From positions 1 through 63,106 of the forward strand of contig ONJJ01000016.1 in NCBI GenBank assembly GCA_900318115.1: a stretch of DNA of 63,106 nt. Reading direction: 5' to 3'. Numbering within the stretch: position 1 is the stretch's first letter; the number at the start of each line of letters is the position of its first letter. Source of the stretch: an uncultured Prevotellaceae bacterium. GTDB lineage: Bacteria; Bacteroidota; Bacteroidia; Bacteroidales; Bacteroidaceae. The notes under the pieces were generated by a model that saw nothing but the letters and a program-made list of their open reading frames with translations, had not been told where the DNA came from and did no database searches. This document shows positions 1 through 8,643 of this stretch, piece by piece. Position numbers and translations under genes: made by a program.

Positions 1-513
1 AGGTCCGAAGACGACTTCCTTTAAGGGGCATCCGATGAAGGCTCCCGAACCGATAGTCTTCACGGCGTCGGGCAGGAAAGCCTTCGTCAGCCCTGTGTAA
101 CTGAAGGCTCTGTATCCCAATGAGGTCACGGCTTCGCCGCCGGTGACTTCCGTTAGGCTCGAGCACCCGTTGAAGGCGTTATCACTAATGGAAGTTATCT
201 TGGCTCCGATTTTTACCGAAAGGATTTCTTTCGCGCCGTTGAAGGCATATGACGCAATGCTCGTGACGTCATGCACCACTTCTTCTGCGTCTGTGATGGT
301 GGCTGGGATGATCAGGTGTCCGGCCAAGTCCGCGTTCTCGCTGACCGAGATAAGACTGGTCACGGAGGCTGCGCCCGTGCCGCTGTAGGAATAGCGCAGC
401 ACGTTGCCGTTGGCGTCGGCCAGGTCGATGTTCACTGCCAATGACCATAGCGGCACCAGCAGCACAGCGATGAACGCCACTACTCGTGTCTGAAGTTTAT
501 TCGTGTGAATCAT
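1..513 (-). CDS. BspA-like leucine-rich-repeat secreted protein, 3' end beyond window
   Basis: Reading leftward from the ATG at 513, the frame stays open for 171 codons to the window edge, so only the N-terminal part is present. It starts MIHTNK, followed by a hydrophobic run (VVAFIAVLLVPLWSLA) that looks like a signal peptide. From about residue 85, repeats of roughly 23 residues appear with the pattern 'I-x-x-x-A-F-x-G-C-x-x-L-x-x-V' (SIASYAFNG, SISDNAFNGCSSL, SLGYRAFSYTG, TIGSGAFIGC). This is the LRR_5 repeat of BspA-type surface proteins, which in Bacteroidales often mediate adhesion. The specific ligand cannot be told. It lies 63 bp downstream of the small peptide gene on the same strand and probably shares its transcript. 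Family assignment is secure; the C-terminal architecture is unknown. Confidence 0.85.
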   Translation of the reverse strand, partial: MIHTNKLQTRVVAFIAVLLVPLWSLAVNIDLADANGNVLRYSYSGTGAASVTSLISVSENADLAGHLIIPATITDAEEVVHDVTSIASYAFNGAKEILSVKIGAKITSISDNAFNGCSSLTEVTGGEAVTSLGYRAFSYTGLTKAFLPDAVKTIGSGAFIGCPLKEVVFGP

Positions 514-576
514 AATGTTGTGATTTTGCGTTTCTAATCGATTTGCTGTAGATGATTTACCGTAGATGAGTGCGCA

Positions 577-738
577 TCAATCATCCCAGATATCACTCCA
601 GTCGCCTTTGACGTCCATCGGAGGATTGTCATTTTCGCTGGCTGGTGGAGCATCCTTCATACTGATGGTTTGCAGTAGTCCGTCCGCGCACGCGATCGCG
701 TGCACGTTCATTGTTGGTTTAATATAAGTCTTTCTCAT
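577..738 (-). CDS. 53-residue acidic-tailed peptide upstream of BspA-like gene
   Basis: The ORF can be read from 846, but the ATG at 738 (MRKTYIKPTMNVHAIA) is the better start. It begins like a common family of short Bacteroidales peptides (M-[RK]-K-T-Y-[IV]-K-P-T), and a promoter-like box lies about 90 bp upstream. The peptide has a basic N-terminus, a short central segment with one Cys (ACADGLL), and a strongly acidic C-terminus ending WSDIWDD. No membrane segment or known domain is visible. It precedes the leucine-rich-repeat gene on the same strand. Such peptides are often found beside secreted-protein genes in this group, but I know of no established function and propose none. Confidence 0.6.
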   Translation of the reverse strand: MRKTYIKPTMNVHAIACADGLLQTISMKDAPPASENDNPPMDVKGDWSDIWDD

Positions 739-824
739 ATCAGTAGTATTTAATTTTGAATATTTTAGGTTAGCCTTGCCACTTCCTTGGTGGAAAATGG
801 CACTTCTTGGGTATAGAAATCGCA

Positions 825-832
825 CAAAACTA
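825..832 (-). promoter_or_regulatory. -7 box TAGTTTTG, leftward
   Basis: On the minus strand the bases read TAGTTTTG, matching the Bacteroidetes primary-sigma -7 consensus TAnnTTTG. It lies about 85 bp upstream of the 53-residue peptide. No well-spaced -33 TTG was found, so this is a motif match only. Confidence 0.4.
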
Positions 833-1171
833 CGGATAATATTCAATTCATAGGGCTTTTTAGTACTTAAAAAATGTTAAGAGCAGGCAGGATGTGTATA
901 AAAGTAATAAATCGACAAGGAAATGAATGGATAATGTAGGAAAAGAATTCTCTTTGTCCAGCTTATCGGGGAGGAAAATAGATACTTCCTTCTCGTTGGT
1001 CACAATCCTGTGCTCTATTGTCAGAAATGAGGAAAAAGTGGCAGTCCTCCTTATCTGCAGAAATGGCATAAAAATATGCTGTGCAACATGTTTTAATTGA
1101 CTATGGTCAACAAAAAGGCGCTTTTTTATGTTTTTTGGCATGATTTTTGTATGTATTCCAGGGAAAGTCCG
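833..1171. other. AT-rich divergent intergenic region
   Basis: This stretch lies between the leftward peptide/BspA unit and the rightward micro-peptide unit. It is AT-rich, and I see no credible gene. A 136-residue leftward frame through it has no family resemblance and would overlap the rightward promoter and micro-peptide antisense. TTTG at 1146-1149 could be the -33 element of the rightward promoter. Confidence 0.5.
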
Positions 1172-1179
1172 TACCTTTG
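1172..1179 (+). promoter_or_regulatory. -7 box TACCTTTG for micro-peptide unit
   Basis: TACCTTTG is a perfect TAnnTTTG box, with a TTTG 22 bp upstream (1146-1149) as a possible -33 element. The nearest rightward feature is the 30-residue peptide at 1272, giving a leader of roughly 85-90 nt. The leader contains a small hairpin at 1201-1214 (GGCC-AAGCGT-GGCC). Confidence 0.55.
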
Positions 1180-1271
1180 CAGCGTCAAAAGAAAAAGAAA
1201 GGCCAAGCGTGGCCGCATTAATCAACAATTTAATAAAGGATAACACAATTTTAAAAGAAAGGAAAATCACT

Positions 1272-1364
1272 ATGACAACAGTAACATCAACTATTGCTTT
1301 CGCAATTGTAGCAATTGCAGCAATCGTCAGTAACGCATCTGTTTTCAGCAGTCGCCTGAACTGA
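1272..1364 (+). CDS. 30-residue hydrophobic micro-peptide
   Basis: The ATG at 1272 follows the purine-rich AAAGAAAGGAAAATCAC. The peptide starts MTTVTSTIAFAIVAIAAIV and ends in a short polar tail (SNASVFSSRLN). The central ~17 residues are hydrophobic enough for one membrane segment. A TACCTTTG promoter box lies upstream and a strong intrinsic terminator downstream (1433-1469), so this is a complete monocistronic unit of about 290 nt. Upstream in-frame ATGs would extend it to 78 residues, but the one at 1128 lies before the promoter. I do not recognise a family. It could instead be a short reading frame on a regulatory RNA; a stem formed by 1371-1414 (ATTCTT...CAGCC / GGCTG...AAGAAT) would fit either reading. 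Confidence 0.5.
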   Translation: MTTVTSTIAFAIVAIAAIVSNASVFSSRLN

Positions 1365-1432
1365 CACAGAACATTCTTCAGCCGACAAAAGGCTGATTGC
1401 CAAAAAGAATTTAATTAACTTATTTATAAACC

Positions 1433-1469
1433 AAGCCCGTCAGGAAGTGATTCCCGGCGGGCTTTTTTT
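1433..1469 (+). terminator. Intrinsic terminator after micro-peptide
   Basis: AAGCCCGTC (1433-1441) pairs fully with GGCGGGCTT (1456-1464, one G-U pair) across a 14-nt loop and runs into seven Ts (1463-1469). It closes the micro-peptide unit and also lies downstream of the convergent valS gene. Confidence 0.85.
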
Positions 1470-1586
1470 GAAAGGGAGGATGCCGCTGCGCGGCGGAAAT
1501 GATGTCGTTGAGCGATGGAAGTTATTGAAGTTCGTGTCCGAGGTCGAGCGATTGACCTCGGACACGACATTTCAAGATTTTGCCGT

Positions 1587-4448
1587 TTACAGGTTCGCGA
1601 GGGACTCGCGGATGGAGGCGATCTTCTGTTCGGCGTCGGCCTTCTTCTTGCGCTCCATCTCGACGACGACGGCCGGTGCGTTCTGCACGAAGCGCTCGTT
1701 GGCGAGTTTCTTCTCCACGCTGACGAGGAAGCCTTCGATGCGCTGAAGTTCAGCTTCCAGCTTCTGGCGCTCGGCGTCGAGGTCTATGAGGTTGCCCAGA
1801 GGTACGGCAAATTCCGTCGTTCCGACGAGGAAGCTTGCACTGCCGCTGCTCTTCTCCGTAACGGTGTTGATGGAGGAGAGATTGGCCATCTTGACAATGG
1901 CGAGGGAAAGACCCTTTGCGCGTTCGCCAATGAGGGGAAGTGCCTGATTGTCGGCAGCGGGCTGGGCATTACTGATTATTTCCAGTGTGAGCTTCTCCTT
2001 GGGTGCAATGTTCTTCTGGCTGCGGACGGAACGCACGGCGGTGATGACCTCCTTGACAACTTCGAAGTCTGCGCAGAGCTTGCGGTCGGCGTCGGTGGCA
2101 CTGGGCAGGTGGAGTTCTGCTCGCATGATGCTCTCGCCGGGCTGGCGGTCGTAGAGGGCTTGCCAGAGCTCTTCGGTAATGAAGGGCATGAAGGGATGGA
2201 GCATCTTCAGCAGGATCTCGAAGGATTGCAGCGTGGCATCGTAGGTGGCGCGATCGATGGGTTGCGGTTTGCCATCGACGTAGGCCGGCTTAATCATTTC
2301 GAGATACCAGGAGCAGAAATCATCCCAGAAGAGCTTGTAAACGGTCATCAGGGCCTCGGAGAGGCGGTACTTGGAGAAGTCGTCGGCGATTTCCTCGGCT
2401 GCTATGCGGAGTTTGGCGGCGAACCAGTCGACAGCGGTGCGTGCAGCCTCGGGCTGCTCGACGTCGGCAACGTCCCAACCCTTGACGAGTCGGAATGCGT
2501 TCCAAATCTTGTTGTTGAAGTTGCGGCCTTGCTCGCAGAGACTCTCATCGAAGAGGATGTCGTTGCCTGCAGGGGCACTGAGCATCATGCCCATGCGCAC
2601 TCCGTCGGCACCGAAGCGTTCGATGAGATCCAGGGGATCGGGGCTGTTGCCCAGCGACTTGGACATCTTGCGGCCGAGCTTGTCGCGCACGATGCCGGTG
2701 AAATAGACGTGGCGGAAGGGCATCTTCTTTTCGTACTCGTAGCCGGCCATGATCATGCGGGCGACCCAGAAGAAGATGATGTCTGGACCGGTGACGAGGT
2801 CGGCAGTGGGGTAGTAGTACGAGATTTCAGGGTTTCCCGGATTGCGTATGCCGTCGAAGAGGCTGATGGGCCAGAGCCAGCTGGAGAACCAGGTGTCGAG
2901 GGCATCCTCGTCCTGACGGAGGTCGTTCGTCTGGAGGTCGGCGTTGCCGCTCTTCTCGCGGGCTAGTTGCAGGGCTTCCTCAACGTTTTCTGCGACGACG
3001 AAGCCGCCTGTGGGCAGATACCAGGCAGGGATGCGGTGGCCCCACCAGAGCTGACGCGAGATGCACCAGTCCTTGATGTTCTCCAGCCAGTGGCGATAGG
3101 TGTTCTTGTACTTGGCGGGGTAGAACTGGATATCATCGTTCATGACGGGGTCGAGGGCTATGTCGGCCAGGTGCTGCATCTTCAGGAACCATTGCATGGA
3201 GAGCTTCGGCTCGATGGGCACGCCTGTGCGCTCGGAGCAGCCGATTTTGTTGTCGTAGTCCTCGATCTTCTCCATGAGTCCTACCTGAACCATGTCCTCG
3301 GCAATCTGGCGACGGCAAGCGAAGCGCTCCATGCCGACGTACTTCTGAAGGTCGATGACAAACTCGGCAGACACGCTCTGCTCGGCCAGCGATTTCTGTT
3401 GGGCAGTGGCGATGCGCTCGCTGAGTGTGGCGTCGTCGTTGAAGATGTCAATGGCCTCGAGGTTATATTTCTCGCCGAGCATATAGTCGTTGACGTCATG
3501 GGCGGGGGTGACTTTCAGGCAGCCGGTACCGAACTCGATGTCCACGTACTCGTCTTCGATGACAGGGATGACGCGGCCCACGACGGGCACGATGACCTTG
3601 CGTCCTTTCAGCCACTGGTTCTTCGGGTCCTTGGGGTTGATGCACATGGCCACGTCGCCCATGATGGTCTCGGGGCGGGTGGTGGCGACGACGGCGTAGT
3701 AGCCTTTTTCATCTTTATGTACTACGTTGCCTTCCCCGGCGACGAAATCGCCAGGCACGGTCTCTGCCAGGTAGTATTTCATGTAGTAGAGCTTTGTGTG
3801 CTCTTCCTTGTAGATCACTTCTTCGTCGGAGAGGGCGGTGAGAGCCTTGGGATCCCAGTTGACCATACGCACGCCTCTGTAGATAAGCCCTTTGCGATAG
3901 AGATCCACGAAGACCTTGATGACGCTCTCGCTGCGGGGACCGTCCATGGTGAAGGCGGTGCGATCCCAGTCGCAGGAGCAGCCGAGCTTGCGGAGTTGCT
4001 TGAGGATGATGCCTCCGTGCTCCTCGGTCCAGGCCCAGGCGTGCTTCAGGAATTCTTCACGGGTGAGGTCGGCTTTCTTGATACCTTGTTCAGCCAGGCG
4101 GTTGACAACCTTGGCTTCGGTGGCGATGGAGGCATGGTCCGTGCCAGGTACCCAACAGGCGTTCTTGCCTTCCATGCGGGCGTGGCGCACGAGGATGTCC
4201 TGAATGGTCTCATTCAGCACGTGGCCCATGTGGAGGACACCTGTCACGTTGGGTGGCGGGATGACCACGGTGTAGGGCTCGCGGCCATCGGGCTTGGAGC
4301 TGAAGAGCTTGTTGTCTAACCAATACTGGTACCATTTGCCCTCGACTTCGGAGGGGGAATACTTAGAAGCAAGTCCACATCCGGACTCTCCCCCCGCCCT
4401 CCCTGTTAGGGAGGGAGCGGTTTCTTTTGAAGTTTTGTTTTCGCTCAT
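1587..4448 (-). CDS. valS: Valyl-tRNA synthetase with in-frame repeat near N-terminus
   Basis: This enzyme charges tRNA-Val with valine in the cytoplasm. Its 953 residues suit bacterial ValRS. The class I signatures are present: HMGH at residues 73-76 (in [10 protein letters not shown]) and KMSKS near 593-597 ([10 protein letters not shown]). An editing domain lies between them, and a C-terminal coiled-coil arm (~885-953, [16 protein letters not shown]...) follows the anticodon-binding domain. Residues 11-24 ([13 protein letters not shown]) are not part of the family: they are the translation of a dispersed palindromic repeat at 4384-4418, which the protein tolerates as an N-terminal extension. 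The gene begins 18 bp after mazG and is probably cotranscribed with it. A later start is possible, but none of the first conserved residues ([11 protein letters not shown], from ~30) has a nearby Met. Confidence 0.97.
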   Translation of the reverse strand: MSENKTSKETAPSLTGRAGGESGCGLASKYSPSEVEGKWYQYWLDNKLFSSKPDGREPYTVVIPPPNVTGVLHMGHVLNETIQDILVRHARMEGKNACWVPGTDHASIATEAKVVNRLAEQGIKKADLTREEFLKHAWAWTEEHGGIILKQLRKLGCSCDWDRTAFTMDGPRSESVIKVFVDLYRKGLIYRGVRMVNWDPKALTALSDEEVIYKEEHTKLYYMKYYLAETVPGDFVAGEGNVVHKDEKGYYAVVATTRPETIMGDVAMCINPKDPKNQWLKGRKVIVPVVGRVIPVIEDEYVDIEFGTGCLKVTPAHDVNDYMLGEKYNLEAIDIFNDDATLSERIATAQQKSLAEQSVSAEFVIDLQKYVGMERFACRRQIAEDMVQVGLMEKIEDYDNKIGCSERTGVPIEPKLSMQWFLKMQHLADIALDPVMNDDIQFYPAKYKNTYRHWLENIKDWCISRQLWWGHRIPAWYLPTGGFVVAENVEEALQLAREKSGNADLQTNDLRQDEDALDTWFSSWLWPISLFDGIRNPGNPEISYYYPTADLVTGPDIIFFWVARMIMAGYEYEKKMPFRHVYFTGIVRDKLGRKMSKSLGNSPDPLDLIERFGADGVRMGMMLSAPAGNDILFDESLCEQGRNFNNKIWNAFRLVKGWDVADVEQPEAARTAVDWFAAKLRIAAEEIADDFSKYRLSEALMTVYKLFWDDFCSWYLEMIKPAYVDGKPQPIDRATYDATLQSFEILLKMLHPFMPFITEELWQALYDRQPGESIMRAELHLPSATDADRKLCADFEVVKEVITAVRSVRSQKNIAPKEKLTLEIISNAQPAADNQALPLIGERAKGLSLAIVKMANLSSINTVTEKSSGSASFLVGTTEFAVPLGNLIDLDAERQKLEAELQRIEGFLVSVEKKLANERFVQNAPAVVVEMERKKKADAEQKIASIRESLANL
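4384..4418 (-). repeat. Family A palindromic repeat inside valS
   Basis: This 35-nt copy of the dispersed CTCCCTCCCT-n-AGGGAGGG element is the exact reverse complement of the copy at 4487-4521. It is in frame with valS, where it encodes [12 protein letters not shown]. The inner CCCTCCCT / AGGGAGGG arms alone can form a hairpin, and the two copies together can form a 35-bp stem. Confidence 0.9.
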
Positions 4449-4466
4449 TCTGAAATATTTTTGTTT

Positions 4467-5321
4467 TTAATCCTTGTCCGGTAATTGCTCCCTCCCTAAC
4501 AGGGAGGGCGGGGGGAGAGTCAGCTCCTGTTTCTTTGCTTCTTCCCAAATCGCATCCATTTCTGCCAACGTCATCTCCGTGAGTGGCTTGCCGATGCGTA
4601 TGCTGTGTTCCTCGAGGTAGGTGAAGCGGCGGATAAACTTGCGGTTGGTACGCTCCAGGGCGTTGTCGGGGTTGAGTTTGTAGAGGCGCGCTGCATTGAT
4701 GACGGCGAAGATGAAGTCGCCGAGTTCATCAGTGCTCTTCTCCTTGTCGTTGCGGTTGAGCTCCACTTCCAGCTCGCCCAGTTCCTCGCGCACCTTGTCC
4801 CAAACCTGTTCGCGTGTCTCCCAGTCGAAGCCCACTCCGCGGGCCTTGTCCTGGATGCGATAAGCTTTGATGAGCGAGGGCAGAGCCTCGGGCACTCCAC
4901 TCAGGACGCGCTTGTTGCCGCCCTTCTCCTTCACCTTCAGCTGTTCCCAGTTCTTGAGGACTTCGTCCACGGTGATCTCCCCTTTCTCTATGCGCTCGGC
5001 CTCCGGTCCATAGACGTGAGGGTGGCGGTAGATGAGTTTGTCGCAGAGCTGGTTGCAGACGTCGGCAATGTCAAAGTCGCCCGTCTCGCTGCCGATTTTG
5101 GCATAGAAGACGATGTGGAGCAGCACGTCGCCCAGCTCCTTGCAGATTTCTTTGCGGTCCTCGCGCAAGAGGGCGTCTGCCAGCTCGTAGGTCTCCTCGA
5201 TGGTGTTCGGCCTCAGGCTCTGGTTGGTCTGCTTGCGGTCCCAGGGGCATTTCTCCCGGAGATTGTCCATGACGTCGAGCAGCCGCCCGAAGGCTTCTAA
5301 TTTTCCTTCTCTTGTGTGCAT
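4467..5321 (-). CDS. mazG: Nucleoside triphosphate pyrophosphohydrolase MazG
   Basis: MazG hydrolyses (d)NTPs to NMP and pyrophosphate, clearing aberrant nucleotides and modulating stress responses. The 284-residue protein has both MazG all-alpha repeats: an N-terminal one with NTIEETYELADALL and ELGDVLLHIVFYAKIG, and a C-terminal one with ELGELEVELNR and DELGDFIFAVINAARL, holding the acidic metal-binding residues. The conserved domain ends near EEAKKQE. The last ~16 residues ([18 protein letters not shown]) are encoded by a dispersed palindromic repeat (4487-4521), so the native stop was probably replaced by the insertion. It is first in the mazG-valS pair, with a TAACTTTG box 20 bp upstream giving a very short leader. 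Confidence 0.95.
   Translation of the reverse strand: MHTREGKLEAFGRLLDVMDNLREKCPWDRKQTNQSLRPNTIEETYELADALLREDRKEICKELGDVLLHIVFYAKIGSETGDFDIADVCNQLCDKLIYRHPHVYGPEAERIEKGEITVDEVLKNWEQLKVKEKGGNKRVLSGVPEALPSLIKAYRIQDKARGVGFDWETREQVWDKVREELGELEVELNRNDKEKSTDELGDFIFAVINAARLYKLNPDNALERTNRKFIRRFTYLEEHSIRIGKPLTEMTLAEMDAIWEEAKKQELTLPPPSLLGREQLPDKD
4487..4521 (+). repeat. Family A palindromic repeat at mazG 3' end
   Basis: This perfect 35-nt inverted partner of 4384-4418 lies inside the last codons of mazG. The pair straddles the mazG stop and the valS start with 68 nt between, so the cotranscript could fold into a long hairpin across the gene junction. Confidence 0.9.
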
Positions 5322-5340
5322 AATGGTGCGAATTTGGGCG

Positions 5341-5348
5341 CAAAGTTA
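5341..5348 (-). promoter_or_regulatory. -7 box TAACTTTG for mazG-valS
   Basis: TAACTTTG on the minus strand fits TAnnTTTG and ends 20 bp before the mazG ATG, implying a leader of only about 10-15 nt. Confidence 0.5.
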
Positions 5349-5383
5349 CAAATAAAAGATGAATACGCGCGCACGAAAGTGCA

Positions 5384-5425
5384 AAAAAAGCAGGCGACCT
5401 GCCCAATTTCTTGCGCAGGTCGCCT
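5384..5425 (-). terminator. Intrinsic terminator after 1006-aa secreted protein
   Basis: AGGCGACCTGC (5392-5402) pairs perfectly with GCAGGTCGCCT (5415-5425) over a 12-nt loop. Read leftward it is followed by a run of seven Ts (plus-strand AAAAAAA at 5383-5389). It terminates the gene at 5447-8467. Confidence 0.85.
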
Positions 5426-5446
5426 TTTTAAGTAGTTTTTGATGCG

Positions 5447-8400
5447 TTATTTGACAAGCACCTTGTGTCCGTTCTTGACATAGATACCGCTCTTGAGCTG
5501 ACGGCCGTTGAGCTGGATACCCTGGAGGTTATAGACCTTGTTGTCGCCCTTCTGGGTGCTGATGATGTCCTTCACATCGACGGTGTCGTCGCTCTTCCAG
5601 TGAGCAGGCTTCTTCTCGCCGAAGTAAGTCAGGCGGAAGTTGTCAACAACCACCCAGTCAGCAGGAGCTGTCTCGGGATCGGCCTTGTTGATGCAGATCA
5701 TCAGCGCTTCGCCGGCGTTCTTGACCTCCACGAGGATTTCAGCCTTGTAGAATCCCATCTGGAACCAGTTGCAAGCCTCGCTCACCCAGTAGGGGAACTC
5801 GCCGATGTACTGGTATTCGCCATAGCGCTCTTCGGGATCAACCTCTTCGCCGTAGTCGCGACGTGCGCTGCTGCGGTTGCCGAGTCCGGGAGCCAGACCG
5901 ATACCCTCGGTGATGTTGGGCAGGAGGGTCCAAGCTTCGTCGCTGTCGCCAGCGTAGAACTCAGCAGCCTGCTTGGGCTCGTAGTTGGGATCTTCGGCCA
6001 CGCCTTCGGCGTAGTTCAGGAGCTGGTTGGCGTGGTCGCCGTCGCGGTAGTAACCGGTGCAGCTGACGCGGTACCATCCGGCGGGCAGGTCCTCGACGAA
6101 CTGGGAGAGCTGGAAGCTGTTGGTATTCCATCCTTCGTATGCGAAGTCGGGGTTGTTGCCGCCACGGCCGTAGATGCCTTGGCTTCCGCCGTCGGCTTCA
6201 CAATACCATGCAGTGGCGTCGTCGCGCTGGTCGAAGTTCGGGCAAGCGATGTAGAACGAAGCGTCCACGGGGTTGGACTCGCTGACGTTGTCGGCCAGCA
6301 GGAGGTCTTCACGATCGTAGCGGGAGACGAGCTTCCACTGGTTGTTGGGGTTGTCGTAGCCCTTCATGTCGGAGTGGACGACATTGTAGGTGCCGGGAGC
6401 GTAGCCGAGCATGATGTCGATATCATTGCCTTCTTCATCGGTGCCGCGGCGGCAGACGTTGTACACGCCTTCCTTGCCCTCGACGGGACGGAAGAACCAA
6501 GGATCGCGGGCGCCGGTGTCCATATAGCCGTTGTAGCCGAGGAACTCGAGTTCGCCACCGTTGTTGAGGTGTGTGTCGATGATGAAGCTGTCAGTGACTT
6601 CGAAGTTTGCATTCTCGTGGGCGAGCAGGGTCAGGGCAGCGCCGGGGAAGCCGACAGCGCAGTGTGCACCCCAGTCGTCACCACCGCAGAGGAAGCGGCC
6701 AGTGCCGATATTATAGAGGTAGAAGTCGTTGTCGCGGACAACGGGATCGCCTTCAGAGGGCTCGCTGCCCTTGAAGACGTCGGGATGAGTCTCGGCGAGG
6801 TTCACCTTACGAGCGATGCGCAGTGCGTTGAGGGCGTCGTTGACGTCGTTGATGGAAGCGGCGTTGGCTGCCTTGTCCTTGGAGCTGCTGATGATTCCGG
6901 CATCTACACCTTCCTTCTCAGCGAGAGGAATGGTAGCGAGCAGGAAGCCGTTGCGCTCGATGGCGGCGTTGGTGTTGTTGACAGCATCCTGGAGGGCGTT
7001 GGCGGCGTTCTGCAGTTCTACGAAGTCCTCCGTGTTGATCACGGCGTTAGCAGCTTCGAGGGCTGCGGGGAAGAAGGGAGGCACCCACTGGCCTTCGGTC
7101 TCGGCCTTGATGGTCTCGGCACCTGCCATGGCAGCATTCATAGCCTTGGTGGCAGCGAGGGCGTTTTGGATGTTGGTGGTAGCAGCCACGATGGGTTCGG
7201 CCTCTGTAGCCTCCAGGGCAGCGTTACCGGCTGCGATAGCAGCGGTGAGTGCGGTCAGCTTGGTGCCTTCGTAGGCCTCGGCCTCGTCGATGTTCTTCTG
7301 GAGGTTGGCCTTGATTTCGTCGAGGTCTACGCCAGTACCATAGTAAACGAGGTTGAAGTTGTCGAAGCAGAGCCAGTCGTCGCCTACGTCAGAGTCTTTG
7401 CGGAGACCGATGCGGAGGGTGCCGTCGGTGACAACCACCTTGATCTCGGGATTCTGATAGTAGCCGAGCAGGAAGGCATTGGTTGCACGGGGCAGGGCAT
7501 CGCCGCCGTCGCCGGGGCCGTAGAAGCCAGAAGTCTGGGCGAAGGTGTTCTCGACGTCCTCAGTCACACCATTTTCAACAATCGACATGAAGGGAGCCTG
7601 CACGTCGTTGGCGAAGTAGAAAGCGCGGATAACCTCCGAGCCGTCCTCGTGCTTGCCCAGCACACCGCTGGTACTGCCGTCGCGGTAGAAACCCTGAACG
7701 GTCAGACCATAAGTACCATTGGGCAGACCCTCGATGACCTGTGAGTACTCGCCGACGCCGCGGCTCCAGCACTCTGCAGCGCGGTTGCAGATCCAGCCGC
7801 CATAGCCTTCGCGGAAAGCGATTCCGGAACCGGAACCCTCGATGGTGTTGGTCCAGGCACCGTTGCGCTCGTCCTGATTAGCGAAGTCCCAGCCTCCGAT
7901 GAGCCACGTGGCGTCCTTCGGATTGTCCTTGGTAGCCTTCTGTAGGTCTGCCATGCGCTCTTCCTTCGAGACGAGCTGCCAAGTGGTATATTGGCCGAAG
8001 CTGGAGAAGTAATGATCAATGACGACTTTGTTATCATCTGTAATCTCTTCGACCTGGATGGCACTTTTATCGCCATACACAATCTCGAAGGAGTTGGGCA
8101 CGTAGGACGAGGGAATGAATTCCCAAGGAGTCAGCTCTTGGCCTGTGTCCAAATAACCGAAGGCTTCTTCGCCGCCATTGAGGCTGTGGTTGTGACCGAA
8201 GCGGGGGTCGATCTGATAGCCGCCGTCGGGCAGCTTGGTGATGATGAAGTCCAGTCCGTGTACGTCCACCTGAGCGCGGGTGGTCCAGCTGGCGCGGTCC
8301 TTGCGGTTGTTCTGCAACCAAAGACCCGTCTCTACGTTGTAGAGGTAGTACGTTCCACTTTCCTCGGGGAGTGCGTTGCCGACCCAGGGCGAGGTGGTGT

Positions 8401-8467
8401 ACGGAATCTGTGCCTGGGCAGCCATTCCTGCCACGAGGCTCAGCGCGAGAAGTAAGTTCTTTTTCAT
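5447..8467 (-). CDS. Modular secreted protein with two trefoil-like/sandwich units and sorting tail
   Basis: The frame opens at 8551, but MKKNLLLALSLVAGMAAQAQ at 8467 is an ideal signal peptide, giving 1006 residues. After it comes a trefoil-like segment (GTYYLYNVETGLWL, ~25-190). Next is a beta-sandwich-like unit (ATWLIGGWDFANQDERNGAW to FDNFNLVYYG, ~195-400). Helical FIVAR-like repeats rich in Ala and Asn follow (~405-600). A second copy of both units comes next (DFYLYNIGTGRFLCGGDDWG to VVDNFRLTYFG, ~610-960). The C-terminus (VYNLQGIQL...SGIYVKNGHKVLVK) is the Prevotella-type sorting-like tail, suggesting type IX secretion and surface display. The layout resembles the giant proteins at 31321 and 37519. 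The glycan-binding role is inferred from fold-like features and the neighbouring GH43; no catalytic residues are recognisable. Confidence 0.75.
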   Translation of the reverse strand: MKKNLLLALSLVAGMAAQAQIPYTTSPWVGNALPEESGTYYLYNVETGLWLQNNRKDRASWTTRAQVDVHGLDFIITKLPDGGYQIDPRFGHNHSLNGGEEAFGYLDTGQELTPWEFIPSSYVPNSFEIVYGDKSAIQVEEITDDNKVVIDHYFSSFGQYTTWQLVSKEERMADLQKATKDNPKDATWLIGGWDFANQDERNGAWTNTIEGSGSGIAFREGYGGWICNRAAECWSRGVGEYSQVIEGLPNGTYGLTVQGFYRDGSTSGVLGKHEDGSEVIRAFYFANDVQAPFMSIVENGVTEDVENTFAQTSGFYGPGDGGDALPRATNAFLLGYYQNPEIKVVVTDGTLRIGLRKDSDVGDDWLCFDNFNLVYYGTGVDLDEIKANLQKNIDEAEAYEGTKLTALTAAIAAGNAALEATEAEPIVAATTNIQNALAATKAMNAAMAGAETIKAETEGQWVPPFFPAALEAANAVINTEDFVELQNAANALQDAVNNTNAAIERNGFLLATIPLAEKEGVDAGIISSSKDKAANAASINDVNDALNALRIARKVNLAETHPDVFKGSEPSEGDPVVRDNDFYLYNIGTGRFLCGGDDWGAHCAVGFPGAALTLLAHENANFEVTDSFIIDTHLNNGGELEFLGYNGYMDTGARDPWFFRPVEGKEGVYNVCRRGTDEEGNDIDIMLGYAPGTYNVVHSDMKGYDNPNNQWKLVSRYDREDLLLADNVSESNPVDASFYIACPNFDQRDDATAWYCEADGGSQGIYGRGGNNPDFAYEGWNTNSFQLSQFVEDLPAGWYRVSCTGYYRDGDHANQLLNYAEGVAEDPNYEPKQAAEFYAGDSDEAWTLLPNITEGIGLAPGLGNRSSARRDYGEEVDPEERYGEYQYIGEFPYWVSEACNWFQMGFYKAEILVEVKNAGEALMICINKADPETAPADWVVVDNFRLTYFGEKKPAHWKSDDTVDVKDIISTQKGDNKVYNLQGIQLNGRQLKSGIYVKNGHKVLVK

Positions 8468-8548
8468 ACGCTTTTTTGAATTAGTTTGTATTAAGGGTTT
8501 ACTGTGAATTTTCGGTCTGTGAAGTGCCGTTTTGTCGATTTGACGCTG

Positions 8549-8556
8549 CAAATATA
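8549..8556 (-). promoter_or_regulatory. -7 box TATATTTG, leftward
   Basis: TATATTTG on the minus strand lies about 80 bp upstream of the 1006-residue secreted protein, so that gene probably has its own promoter separate from the GH43 gene at 8644. Confidence 0.5.
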
Positions 8557-8643
8557 CAGCCTTTTACGTGCGCAGGTGGAAAAACATTGTTCAATAAAGG
8601 AAAAAAGTTCGTCAATTGCTGATTTCTACCATTCCTTTTCCTC

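Noticed and set aside
860-1270. 136-residue leftward frame
   Set aside because: It overlaps the rightward promoter and leader of the micro-peptide unit, has no recognisable domain and no promoter box of its own.
5465-7744. 759-codon open frame antisense to the 1006-residue secreted protein
   Set aside because: Val/Ala-rich with no motif; a shadow of a codon-biased gene. The same holds for long opposite-strand frames over valS, susC and the DUF4965 gene.
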